From Cyclospora cayetanensis (lineage: Eukaryota > Apicomplexa > Conoidasida > Eucoccidiorida > Eimeriidae): 64,000 nucleotides of DNA. Position numbers and translations under genes: made by a program. Location of the stretch: the NCBI RefSeq assembly GCF_002999335.1, contig NW_020312591.1:124001-188000 (forward strand), given 5' to 3'. This document shows positions 1 to 9,700 of this stretch, piece after piece. The notes beneath the pieces are model-generated. The model did no database searches and was not told where the DNA came from. It saw only the letters and a list, made by a program, of their open reading frames with translations. The stretch's first letter is position 1; every line of letters starts with the position of its first letter.

Positions 1-853
1 AGCCGCTCAAAAGCTGCTCCCCCACGGATGCAGTAGGTGCACGCACTCCTGTTGTTGTGGCTGCCCTCAGCTTTTCGCGTCTCAGAAGAGCGTGCCGATG
101 CGTGTCAGCTCTGGACTTGTCACCTTTCAAGTCGCAAAGCGACCACATGCAGATTACTTTCTCCAGGAGGTACATACACACTGCCCAACGGGGACTGCCT
201 CACCAAGCAGTGCAGCCTTTCTCCTTTACGCCTAGAAGCAGCTTACTTGTATGCAGAAGATGCGACGTGCGCGTCTCTTCTTGGGGCACGAGTCTTCTTG
301 AAGAGCAGAAGACTTTTTCCCATTTCCACGGATGCCTCATTTTACGTGTCGTTCTACCCGCATTACATCTGCCTTTTTCTCTCCCTTGCCTTATTGCTCG
401 GGTTCTTCTTTATTTCCATCGCTCTCTGTCTGTTTGTCTGGCTCTCTCTGTCTGTCTCTTATTATCTCTTTTATCTCTCATCTCCCTTTGAGCCTGGAGT
501 CGCCGGCTTTCCCTGCGTTGCGCTGCAAGACTGCCCTTTGTTTCTTGGGGTTGGTAGACGCCCATTTTCTCGTTCTCTGCGCTGTGCTGCTGCAGCTTTA
601 TGATCTATATGAGATCGTTATTTTTACCGCAAGTAGGCAGGAGTACGCGCATGCCGTCCTTGGTACGTACAACGATCCAAATGCCTAAACCCTATGGACT
701 AGACTCCTCGAGGGCGATGTTTACACGCAAAGCTGCTCACTTCTTTGCTGCTGTTTGTTATGATGGATGCTCTTGCTTGCCTGCTTCTGGCCTTAGATCT
801 TTCCAGCAATCCCGCTTAGGGGCCTGGCATCTTCTTTCTCCATCTGCACGCCC
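1..853. other. Pyrimidine-rich sequence without a secure gene
   Basis: Several overlapping open frames exist on the plus strand, but they translate to Ser/Leu/Cys-rich low-complexity peptides typical of CT-rich DNA, for example the repeated CTCTCTGTCTG pattern near 418-485. I see no conserved motif and no convincing exon set. It may be intron or UTR of a gene lying to the left of the window, or intergenic. Confidence 0.5.
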
Positions 854-1019
854 TCTGCTGTGGTACTGAGATCTTCTTCTGCGCTGTTTTTCTAAGACGC
901 TACTACAATCTGCTGTGGTACTGAGATCTTCTTCTGCGGTGTTTTTTCTAAGACGCTACTACAATCTGCTGTGGTACTGAGATCTTCTTCTGCGCTGTTT
1001 TTCTAAGACGCTACAAATC
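854..1019. repeat. Tandem repeat, 55-56 bp unit, three copies
   Basis: Copies begin at 854, 909 and 965, each starting TCTGCTGTGGTACTGAG and running through GATCTTCTTCTGCG and TTTTCTAAGACGCTAC. Copy 2 has one extra T and a C-to-G change; copy 3 loses a few bases at its end. The near identity points to recent tandem duplication. No reading frame of interest crosses the array. Confidence 0.93.
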
Positions 1020-1799
1020 TAGTACACTACGTGGATCGCGTTTTCTCGCGAAGCGACTGTATCCTGACGGGTAATCTTGACGCCTAGCCCCCCTGTTTAG
1101 GTCAAACGTTCGCCATGCGTCCAGTTCTTCACCGTAGCGCATGCACGTCAGTTTCTTGCGTCCTTACTTATATCGCAACTCAGTTCTTTTACTGGTGCGT
1201 GCTGCGCAGACTTGGGGTATGTCAAAGATCTCACAAAGTGCCGCACAGATCTCTCAAAGGTTCTCCTCGTCGATGACTCTCCAGTGGCTGGAACCAACTG
1301 CCAAGGCAAGCTCGCTACTTCCTCGACCCCACAGGCTGCGGCAGCGGAATTTTCTTTTGCTGCCTATTTTCCTTCTTTTTAGCGCTATCAGTGCATGCAT
1401 CCCCATTACTCGCGCTTCCAGGTTTCCGGCGTGTCTGTACGCAGAAAACTTTGTGCCTATTGGCGGCTGGTTCGGGAGCGAAGCAGATGAGCAACTCCTC
1501 TGCCTTCTTCCCCTCCTGCATGCACTGCGAGCAGCAAAGGATGTTCGATGTATTTTGAGGCTGCGTCTCCTCCATCACCCCGTAAGCAGGTCTCTTCACG
1601 TTCAATCCATTAGCTGATGCCTGCGCATGTTGCAGGATGCTGCTGCTCGTACAGACACGCCTCCCTATCAGTCGGTGTGCTTGGGCTGCTGGTTCGCTTT
1701 TTCTCAGCGCGCATGCCAGTGCTGCTTCTGAAGCGGGGGATGCCTCTTTTTGCGCTGCTTTGTAGCCCGTATACACTGTTTCTCTGCTCCTCCCATCGC
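1020..1799. other. No secure gene
   Basis: Open frames of about 150 codons exist on both strands (plus 1141-1617, minus 1315-1776), but neither has a recognisable domain. They overlap one another, so at most one can be real. The minus frame has a more protein-like composition but no clear splice partners. I see nothing else here. Confidence 0.4.
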
Positions 1800-1975
1800 T
1801 ATGCCCAGCTGCTGCTGCTGCTGCATATGCGCTTGGTCCTTTCTTTTGTTCCCATTGTTGCTGACACTCTTGGGGAAAATATTGCTATGCCCAGCTGCTG
1901 CTGCTGCTGCTGCTACATATACGCTTAGTCCTTTCTTTTGTTGCCATTGCTGCTGACACTATTAGGAAAAATATT
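1800..1975. repeat. Two-copy tandem duplication of about 86-88 bp containing a CTG microsatellite
   Basis: Copies start at 1800 and 1886 with TATGCCCAGCTGCTGCTG and share the flank CCTTTCTTTTGTT-CCATTG-TGCTGACACT-T and GGAAAAATATT. The second copy carries more CTG units and several substitutions, so the duplication is older than the array at 854, and the microsatellite has changed length since. Confidence 0.88.
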
Positions 1976-2251
1976 TGGAACCAAGATAAAAATGCATGAC
2001 TGTTTTTGTTTTGGGGTAAAGGACTGATGCCCTTGGAATTGCTAGGCTTTGTCTGCCTCTGCATGCAGCTTTTACAGCCTCCTTCCCAGCGCATGAATGG
2101 TCAGCAGCAGCACAAGCAGCAGTTGCTGCAGATGCGACGCCAGGAGCGCCTTGGTCTGACTCCGCAGCAAGCGAAAGAGCAGGAGCTGCAGAGACCTCAT
2201 CTCCGCTTCCGGCAGCAGGAGCAACAGAGTATCTGCCCCCCCACGCTGTCT

Positions 2252-2782
2252 CTAGCAGCCATTGATGCATGCAGAAGAGCAGTTGGCACGGCGCAGGCCT
2301 TTGTGGCTGCCACTCCGCAGCTTGTTGGGGAACTGCAGCAGCTTTGGCAGCAGCGAATGGGGCGTTGCATGGCCAGCATTCGTCTTATGCCTCCGCATCA
2401 GCAGGAGCAGCGGGTGCTGCTGCAAGAACACGCCGATGCGGCTGGAGTTGTGCGTGATGTTTCCTGTGTGGCTCGCCAGGAGCTTGCAGAACTGCAGCAG
2501 CAGCGGCACAGAAAAAGCCACAAACACAAGTAAAGCGAGCAAGAGCGAAATCACCAATTTCAGCAGTTGCAGCCACCCAGGTAGCTGAAGCCGCTGCTGA
2601 ATCGTTTGCTGAAAACTCAAATAGAGCCCAAGCAGTGAGCCGTGCAGATGGGCGTAACGGAGGTGCAGTAGCACGGCAGTAGTTGGCGCTCCTTGCTTGT
2701 GCCGCTGGTCGGCTGGTCTTGATGCCTCCTTGAGCTCGACTGTAATTCTTTGTTCTCGAAGCCAGGGCTGGTGTGGCCTTTC
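2252..2782 (-). CDS. Putative terminal exon of an unrecognised membrane protein
   Basis: On the minus strand an excellent acceptor (pyrimidine-rich tract ending TCGCTGTAG) at 2783-2784 opens a frame that stays open to a stop at 2252. The translation has a hydrophobic run (LLKLVISLLLALLVFVAF) preceded by AHLHGSLLGLYLS. That segment has the H-x2-G-x3-G spacing of the last catalytic helix of rhomboid proteases, but no Ser-containing GxSG helix was found upstream, so I do not assign the family. A competing plus-strand frame at about 2027-2533 is Gln-rich and also open; CAG-rich DNA often gives open frames on both strands. Upstream exons would lie toward 3.3 kb and were not resolved. Confidence 0.28.
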   Translation of the reverse strand, partial: ERPHQPWLREQRITVELKEASRPADQRHKQGAPTTAVLLHLRYAHLHGSLLGLYLSFQQTIQQRLQLPGWLQLLKLVISLLLALLVFVAFSVPLLLQFCKLLASHTGNITHNSSRIGVFLQQHPLLLLMRRHKTNAGHATPHSLLPKLLQFPNKLRSGSHKGLRRANCSSACINGC

Positions 2783-3051
2783 CTACAGCGAAGAGAAAAA
2801 ATGTAGAAGGAAGGCACAGGCACTGGCAGAGCAAAAAGGAGCGCAGAAAGGGGGACAGCTACATTTTGAGAGGATGTATAAATAGCTGCTGGGAAAGGAG
2901 TCACACAGAGACGTTAGATAGGACTAAAAGTGAAGGCAACGGAGATACACAGAGGGAGGGGATGCATAGAGGGCTGCTTGGCTGGCAACATTGCATCGGA
3001 CACTATAGCTGGAAGCAGCTTCAGCGCAGTGACTAGGCCTGGAGAGGCGAA

Positions 3052-3071
3052 AAACACCCCAAGGGGTGTTT
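3052..3071. repeat. Short perfect hairpin, 9-bp arms
   Basis: AAACACCCC is followed by two As and then its exact reverse complement GGGGTGTTT. A related GGGGTGT/ACACCCC hairpin lies at 8035-8052. The significance is unknown; it could be a small terminator-like or repeat-derived structure. Confidence 0.7.
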
Positions 3072-4639
3072 GAGGTGAGGAAAAAGAGCATCGAAGGCGC
3101 AGGCTTTTGTGCCGTACAACAGGCGTAAAACAAGGCAACCGCCCCTCTGGCACTTTGTGCTACGCATGTTATGCTGAAGGAAGATTTAGCTAAGGAACGA
3201 GCGCGCACTGTGGCAGTGTGTAGCGCTTCCTCTATAGTCTCCTAAGGGAGATGCTTAGCTTCAAACTCAACAGGACCGAATAAAAAGCGTTAAGTTTTCT
3301 TCAAAAAAGCACCCTACTTCCCCTGCACGATACCCGCTGAGCTTTGAGATTTGAGGTGAGATACGGACCGTTAGGGTATGCGATGTTTCACCCTCTACGC
3401 ACTTCGAACAACCACAGCTAGCCGCATACAGCATCTAGCGTACAGCCCACCCAGTGCTTCTCTTTTCACATCGAGCTATCAGTACTCTGCAATAAGCAAA
3501 AATATGCGAAATGACGAACCAGCCAGTGCATTCCTTTTCACTTGTTTACATGGAGTAGAGTAAAGTGTTGGAGTGCAGCCCAGTCCGTTGCACGGTTCAT
3601 CGGGTGGAGGAGGATTCACAGGGAGCCGTAGATGTGCTGAAGGCTGAAACGGCTAGGGGCCGAGGATACACTGAACGGGAGTGTCTAGTGAAATGGGGTA
3701 GGGAACGCCAACCACAGTGATTGACGGAGGAGCAGTTGCGCGCCTCGTTGCCTGCGAAAGAATTTGCGGCTGTGCAACGCCAGTCGCACTAGACAGTATT
3801 CATTGCGCTTCTTGATAAATATCCTTCCCCAGCATATCTATATTGCCTCAATACGCTACCTTAATCTATGGGTATTGCTTGAAACGCAACCAGTCAATAT
3901 TGATCAGGTGTTGTCTACACTCAGATTTATGCGCAAGCACTCTCAGGTTTATTGCCCCGACAGCCTGCCTGAGGCCTCTTCTGACGTTTTGTAATACGCT
4001 GTGTTGCATGCGCCGGCTGTATTTGCATGCATAGGCTGCTCTAGGAGGTTTAGGCGCCGAGGCACTCCTGAATTTGCGTGTATATTTTGATTTTCTTCAC
4101 ACAATTTACTTGTCTCCCATGTTTGCATAGCGGGAGGCGCGTACATTTGAGCGTTCCAACAAAGGACCGCGAGCCACTGCGCCACCGCGTTCGTTTTAGT
4201 CAGGTCTCTTGTTCGCCCTTGGTTACTGTGTCTTATTTGTCCTTATTCCTCAATTGAGCATCAGCAGTTGAGGCACGCATTCCCTCCCTCATTTGCAGTG
4301 TTTTCGGGGTTTCTGTGTGTCTGCTGAGTAGCGATAAGGCAGGAAATCCTCCGCTGTGCCGCATGCAGTTGTCAGCGACATAAGGCAACCCTGGGGCATC
4401 TGTTTGAAATAAGGACAGACGCAGCCGATTAAGCTACGCTTGAAGACTTTGTATAACACTACGTAAATTTAATTTAGACTTGGGTTGAATTAACTAGCCG
4501 GTTTGTCAGTGATAAATATTCTTTATTACGACGCACTGTCAGCTCGAAACAAAGGAGGACAATTGTTTGCATGCGGGCTAGATGCTTTGAGCAACTAGGT
4601 GTGAATGCTCGGAGTGCTAAGAGGGTGAAGCTAGTGTTA
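3072..4639. other. Repeat-poor intergenic sequence
   Basis: CAG tracts are absent here. Only short frames below about 80 codons occur, and none has a recognisable motif. The segment resembles the AT-richer half of the window, making 3-6 kb a small repeat-poor island inside the repeat-rich part. Confidence 0.5.
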
Positions 4640-5330
4640 GCCTACATGTTCCTCTCCCTCATGACGAAAGGTCTGAGGGGCGAGGGCAGGGGGGTAAGGT
4701 TCCCCCCTTAGAAAGCACTTAGTTATTCAGTAGTAGGTTTGTATTGAGTCTGGAGTGAAGTGCCTCCCAACAAAGACCTTAATCAAAATTTTTGAGTGCG
4801 TGGTATTTGTAAGGCTGTCATACTTTCCCGACTTCCAGAAATTCATCAGCATATTCATACAAATGAATCGGCTGGGGAAGCACGAGTTTCCCCAGCTGGG
4901 GAGCTACTCAATCCACATCAGCTTGCAGGCCGGCCTCTTTGCCATGGTGACAGGCATTTTGCCACCTTCAACGTTCATCCCCAAAAGTGCTTTTTCAGGC
5001 TGCTGCCAAAGCAAATTCAGATTACTGAATTACGAAGTGGCACTATCAAAACCAGACAATCGTTGTAGAGAAGCATGATGCCCCACCCTATCGACCGTCA
5101 GTGGATGAGCGGGGAACGGCTGCGTCGAGCCATGAGGTGCCACCAGCTGTACCGCTTCATCTAAGGTCTTGGTAGGGAGTTCAATGCACACTCTATAAAG
5201 AATTATTGAGTGTTCTTCAAAAGAATTCCTCCGCACCGTTCCTGGGCCTCTCAGAGTTCCTGAGATGAGGCGAGAGGAGCAGCTAGGGAGTGCATCGCTG
5301 CACTCTTTAAGCATTCTTAGTATTCACAGC
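4640..5330 (+). mobile_element. Decayed Ty3/gypsy-like retrotransposon fragment (candidate)
   Basis: Two blocks match a second locus at 36.9-37.0 kb at the same spacing: CTGAGGGGCG (about 4673 and 36918), then, 69-70 bp later, a block reading TATTG-GT-TGGAG-GAAGTG-CCTCC. In the 37-kb copy these translate to a DALSR-like stretch followed by an integrase zinc-binding-like stretch. Here the frame is broken by stops, for example TGA where the 37-kb copy has CGA. Downstream fragments to about 5330 are open only in pieces. I infer a relic of the RNase H-integrase junction of an LTR element. No LTRs, primer-binding site or intact enzyme core were seen. Confidence 0.35.
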
Positions 5331-5339
5331 GAGTTGCAC

Positions 5340-6009
5340 ACAGCACCTAGCGTGCATGCAAAGACTGCAACATTACATTCTCCTATAGTGAGCTGAAGCC
5401 AATCTGCGATAAATACGATACACGGACAAATAGGTAGGCCGTCATTTACTACGTCGTAGCCAAATATAGTTGGTGCGGTAAAAAGTGCAGCTTAGCTCGT
5501 GCATAGCTTGCAAGTGCGGCAAAGCGAAAGTAGGGGACAAAAACGAATGACGTCTCATCGGAGAACGCAAATTGACTTCTCCCCAGAGCTTCCTAAGCGT
5601 TATCAGCAATATGGCTTTCGGGTTCCGGATAGACCATTGCTTGAGAGGCCTGTACCACCGCCTCCCACTGGCCAGTCTGGCTAGCTGTAGCTAGTTGTGG
5701 CTTCGTGTGCGTACCTCCAAGCATGGCAGGCTAAAGGGATTACGGCTTGAGGGTGTGAAAACGGTTCTGCAGTGTACTTCCCTGCATGCGCTCGATTGTT
5801 TAGCTGAGCTTAGAAATAACACCCTGTGGCACTGACGGAAGTGGGCATTTTCTTGTCGTGCGAGTCAGCGTAACTAGTCGGATGTGTTGTTTGCTGGAGT
5901 GGGCACAATCGTGAAATTAGCAGCGTTAAGCAACGCGATCGCTTCGGTAGTGCCGAACAGGCCGTTAGAAGAAGGTATCTGTACAGCAGACCCGCTGTGT
6001 GCCAGGGGC
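5340..6009. other. Intergenic, no secure gene
   Basis: A short plus-strand frame at 5529-5684 has a Pro-rich C-terminus but lacks splice partners or a recognised motif. No other signal was seen. Confidence 0.4.
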
Positions 6010-6053
6010 TGCAGCTGCGGCTGCTGCTCGGTCGAGCAGCAGCCGCAGCTGCA
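6010..6053. repeat. Near-perfect palindrome, 21-bp arms with 2-bp spacer
   Basis: Bases 6010-6030 (starting TGCAGCTGCGGCTG) are exactly reverse-complementary to 6033-6053, separated only by GT at 6031-6032. It is built from GCTG/CAGC units and so may have arisen by inversion of CAG-type sequence. It lies 655 bp upstream of the PX-WD40 start codon, at the edge where CAG-type sequence resumes. It could extrude as a cruciform or fold as an RNA hairpin. Confidence 0.92.
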
Positions 6054-6707
6054 TCAGAGGTTACAGAGGTTTGGAAATTCATTTAATTAGATATATGTAT
6101 TTGGCTTAGCGCTGCAAATAAATTATTGGCGACCTGCGTTTCCTCATACCATCCAGGGAGCACCGCAGCTTCTCCTGTGTGAGTAAACCAGGGCAAACTC
6201 CGCTGTGTGTCTTTTTACTTTTCGCGCATTTCGTGGAATTCCTTTTCGATTGTGCGTCGAGTATCGGCGAATAGTGCTCACCTTGACTGGAAACAGTGCT
6301 CAGGGCTCTCGATTCTTTGGACAGCGGCGCAGCCGACTTGACTGCCCTCGGGGTGAGAATTATCTTCCGCATTGCAGGCTGCTCAGCTCCAGAACGTGTC
6401 AATGGAGGCATTCTTCCCTGCACTAGCCGTAGGGATCATGCAGCTTCAGTGTTTGGAGTGCTCGATGCTCTCTCTTCGCCCATGGAAGCCGCTCTTCCCT
6501 GGGGGTTACGCCTTTCCGTTGCTTCTGTACCTTCCCTTTATTTCAGAATCGGTGGTTTCTTCATTTGCGCGGCTCTCTGTATTCTTTCGTGCAACTTTCC
6601 TTGGTACTGGCGAAGGCCTTAGGGCTTGAGGTTGTACGATTAGCGCTGACCGCTAGCAAGCGAGTTTCTTCAGGCATTGGATTTACGCTTTAGAGTTTGT
6701 GGTCAGG
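6054..6707 (+). other. Probable 5' flank of the PX-WD40 gene
   Basis: This is the stretch between the palindrome and the first ATG of the PX-WD40 model. Short overlapping frames of about 70-110 codons occur on both strands with no recognisable motif. It probably contains promoter and 5' UTR, but no conserved element could be identified by eye. Confidence 0.35.
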
Positions 6708-9700
6708 ATGGAGAGCAGCATCCTCCGCGTCTCTGTCCCTCATTTTGAGGAAATCGAGGAGGGCCGCATCGCCTTCAAGGTGTCTGTACAGTATGCCAAG
6801 CTCTCCTGGGAAGGTGTGGAGATGACGTCGTCGCTGGTGCCGCTGCTGTTGGTGTATCACCTTCACACCACTTGCTTCCGATATTTTCGAGTGCTTTTGT
6901 CTTTCGCAACTGCTCCTACTATAATATGCGCGTGTTTTTGCCGCTTTTTCAGTATGGCGTCGATTCAGCGACTTCGTTGCTCTCCACGAGCACCTCCTCG
7001 CCAGGTGCCTTGCTGCTTCCATTTTGCAGTTTGTCGTTGCTGCTGCTGCTCGTGTTCTCGTTGTTTGTTGCAGCTGCTTCCTTGTGGCTTGTGCGCTTTT
7101 TCAAGCTGTATTGCGACAGTGGGGCAGCTGGTATCGGCATTTGATAGCTGCGTTTTCTTGCGCTGTTGCTCGTCGTCCAGGTACAGCAACTTCGCTGTAG
7201 CTGCCACGCTTCTAATTCTGTTGCTGTTGCGACTGCAGCGACTACGCGGCACTGCCAGAGCTTCCCCCCAAGACTCTCCTGCCTTCCGTGACAGACACGC
7301 GATTTTTAGAGAAGAGGAAAAACAAGCTCTTCAATTATCTGCAGGTCCGCCTCTTCCTGCTAGCTCGTCAACCGCCCAGTGTCTGTACAGCTAGCTGGCT
7401 AGCTGTGCATGCAGCCTTTATTGGGCCTGGGCATCCAGGCTCTCCACATGGGACCGACATCCCATCGGGTGTCGTCTAGCAGATGTAGTTCAGCGCAGCG
7501 TGTGTGGCAAGGCAGTCGCTCGTCTTTTTGTTGTTCTTTTCTCCAACGGCTTGTGCTCCTCCTCCTGTGCATATCCATGGTGGCTGCAGGATTTGCTTCG
7601 TCGGCCAGACACGCGATTTTCCCAGGAACTTTTGAACTTTTTGTGCCTTACTGAACAGGTCAGGGGGAGGAGCAACTCGCGAGCTCCTGCAGCGAGGTGT
7701 ATTCATCAGGGTGTTGGAGTGCCTGTAGCTTCCCACCTCCTTGTGGGCTTCTTTTATGGGGTTTTATGGGTTGGCTGGGTTTGTCGCGTCTGTCTTTCGA
7801 CATCAAGCATAAAATGCATTCGCTTAAGTGCTGTAATCGCTGCTTCCTCATCACGCAGGCAGCAGTGCAGAGCAAATGCCTCCACCCAGTAATGGTGGGA
7901 ACCACGGGATCACAGCGCTTTGCGGTGTCTTCGCTCGCCAAGTCAGGCTCCTGTATCGTAGCCGCTTACGAGGCAAGTTCTACGATTTCACCTTGAGAAG
8001 TGTAAGCCAGCCATACACGGCAGGCCTAATGGTGGGGGGTGTCCATACACCCCATTTTTTCAAGTCTGAAAGCTCCCCTTCCTTGCTCTAAACGGTCTTT
8101 AAAGGCCGTGTCGTGCAGTGCGCCTCTAAAAAACGCCTCCCTCCAAAATGAGACTTTTTTCACAGGATAAGACAAGCATGAGCCGTCTAGGTCGCTTGTG
8201 GACTATTGTGGAACCCGACGAGCTAGGGATGCTCAACATATGGCTTGTTGGTACTCAAGTAGCATCACGCAGCATCACTCAGCATCACTCCAGCTCGGCC
8301 TTTATATAAACTTCTACCCCTCTCCCCCTCCACCCGTGTCGCAGCGAGTGCCTGACGCCTCCTCTGCAGCGTGCTGCCTGTCTCGCCGTAAAAGTATATG
8401 CCTCACTGCATGCATGTTGGGGCATGGCGCATGCGGAAGGCAGTCAGCCCCAGGGGCTTTTCTTGCGGTGCTGGATGGCGTGGTGTACAGACACTTCAAC
8501 GAAGCTTTTCTGCTCTTCCTTCTCGCAGAAATATTCTTGCAAAGTGAATTCTTCCCCCCTCCCTCCCCCTCCAACACACCCCTTATCGTATACTATAAGT
8601 CCAGAGAACGAGATTTCAATAGGGGGCGGCGCAGCCTCCTATTAAAAATCTCTTTGTCGTTCTAGTTCTTGATATATATATATATATATTTATATATATA
8701 GGGGGGGCTGTGAATTTCTCTTTCCACAGGTTCGAGCTGTGGCTTATCACGCGATCACCAGCACAGTCATCGTGGCACTTGATGGTGAGGCTTTTTCTAA
8801 TGTTTTTTCGAGGTCTGAAAGAATCCCGCTGTGGCTAGCTCCCTCCCCTGGCATGTTGAAAAACATGATGGCTCTCAGGCTTCAGCACTGCAGTTCGACA
8901 AAATCAAGAACTCCCTCAAGCTGTGCGAGTTTTTTCAGATGGATCTCTCCAAAGTTTTCAGATGGACGCAAAAGGGGGGCTTAAACAGGTACTCTTGGCG
9001 TGGAAAATCACACTTGCGTAGCCTCCCGTGCAAAGTTCAATGCCTGCCTTTTATGCACAACGGCAGCCTTTCGCTTGGCGCCTTGTTAGACAACAAGAGA
9101 TCTAAGGCTTTTAATGTCATTGCACTCCCTCCGCGTTGCGGATGGTGGCTGTTGCACTTCAGGTTGGCTCAGCTCCAATCCATCAAGGTCCTGTTGTGGG
9201 ACTGTCTGGCTTGGAGGGAAGCTCTCCGAAATTCCTTTCCGCAGCTGCAGACGGCAGCATCCGCCTCGTAGATGGTCAGTTCTAGACATCCTGTATTCTC
9301 GCGTCTTCTCCCCTTCTTTCTGCGCACCGCTTCCAGTTGCACACCGGCCTCCACTGCTATCCCCAGCTTTACATATGCATATATATGTATATATGTATGC
9401 ATATATATACGCATGTGTATACATATGTACGTATACACATGTGCGTCTTCTTGCTTGCATGATGCGAATTCTGAACGCCAGTGAATCGTCCATGGATGTC
9501 TTCTAGGAGCTGTTTTGCCGCGTAGCTACACCTCCCCCAGTGCCTGTGCGTGTTGTGGTCTTGCTGTCTCGCGTGCTCTACCTTTTTTTCTTCCTGTCTG
9601 CTGTCTCTATGGGCCTTGGATGCGCTTGCTGCCTTCTTTTGCTGCTTTTTTTGCTGCTTTTTTTGCTGCCACTCAGCTACTAATCTTTCGGTTCTCTCGG

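Noticed and set aside
37..688. Plus-strand frames of 118-188 codons at the left edge
   Set aside because: Overlapping frames in CT-rich DNA with Leu/Ser/Cys-rich translations and no motif.
2252..2782. Rhomboid protease call from AHLHGSLLGLYLS
   Set aside because: Only one helix pattern matches; the catalytic Ser helix and the remaining membrane segments were not found.
9086..9506. Open frames of about 130 codons on both strands
   Set aside because: They cross a WD40 exon in the wrong frame and the alternating pyrimidine-purine tract (Tyr/Ile/His/Met-rich output).
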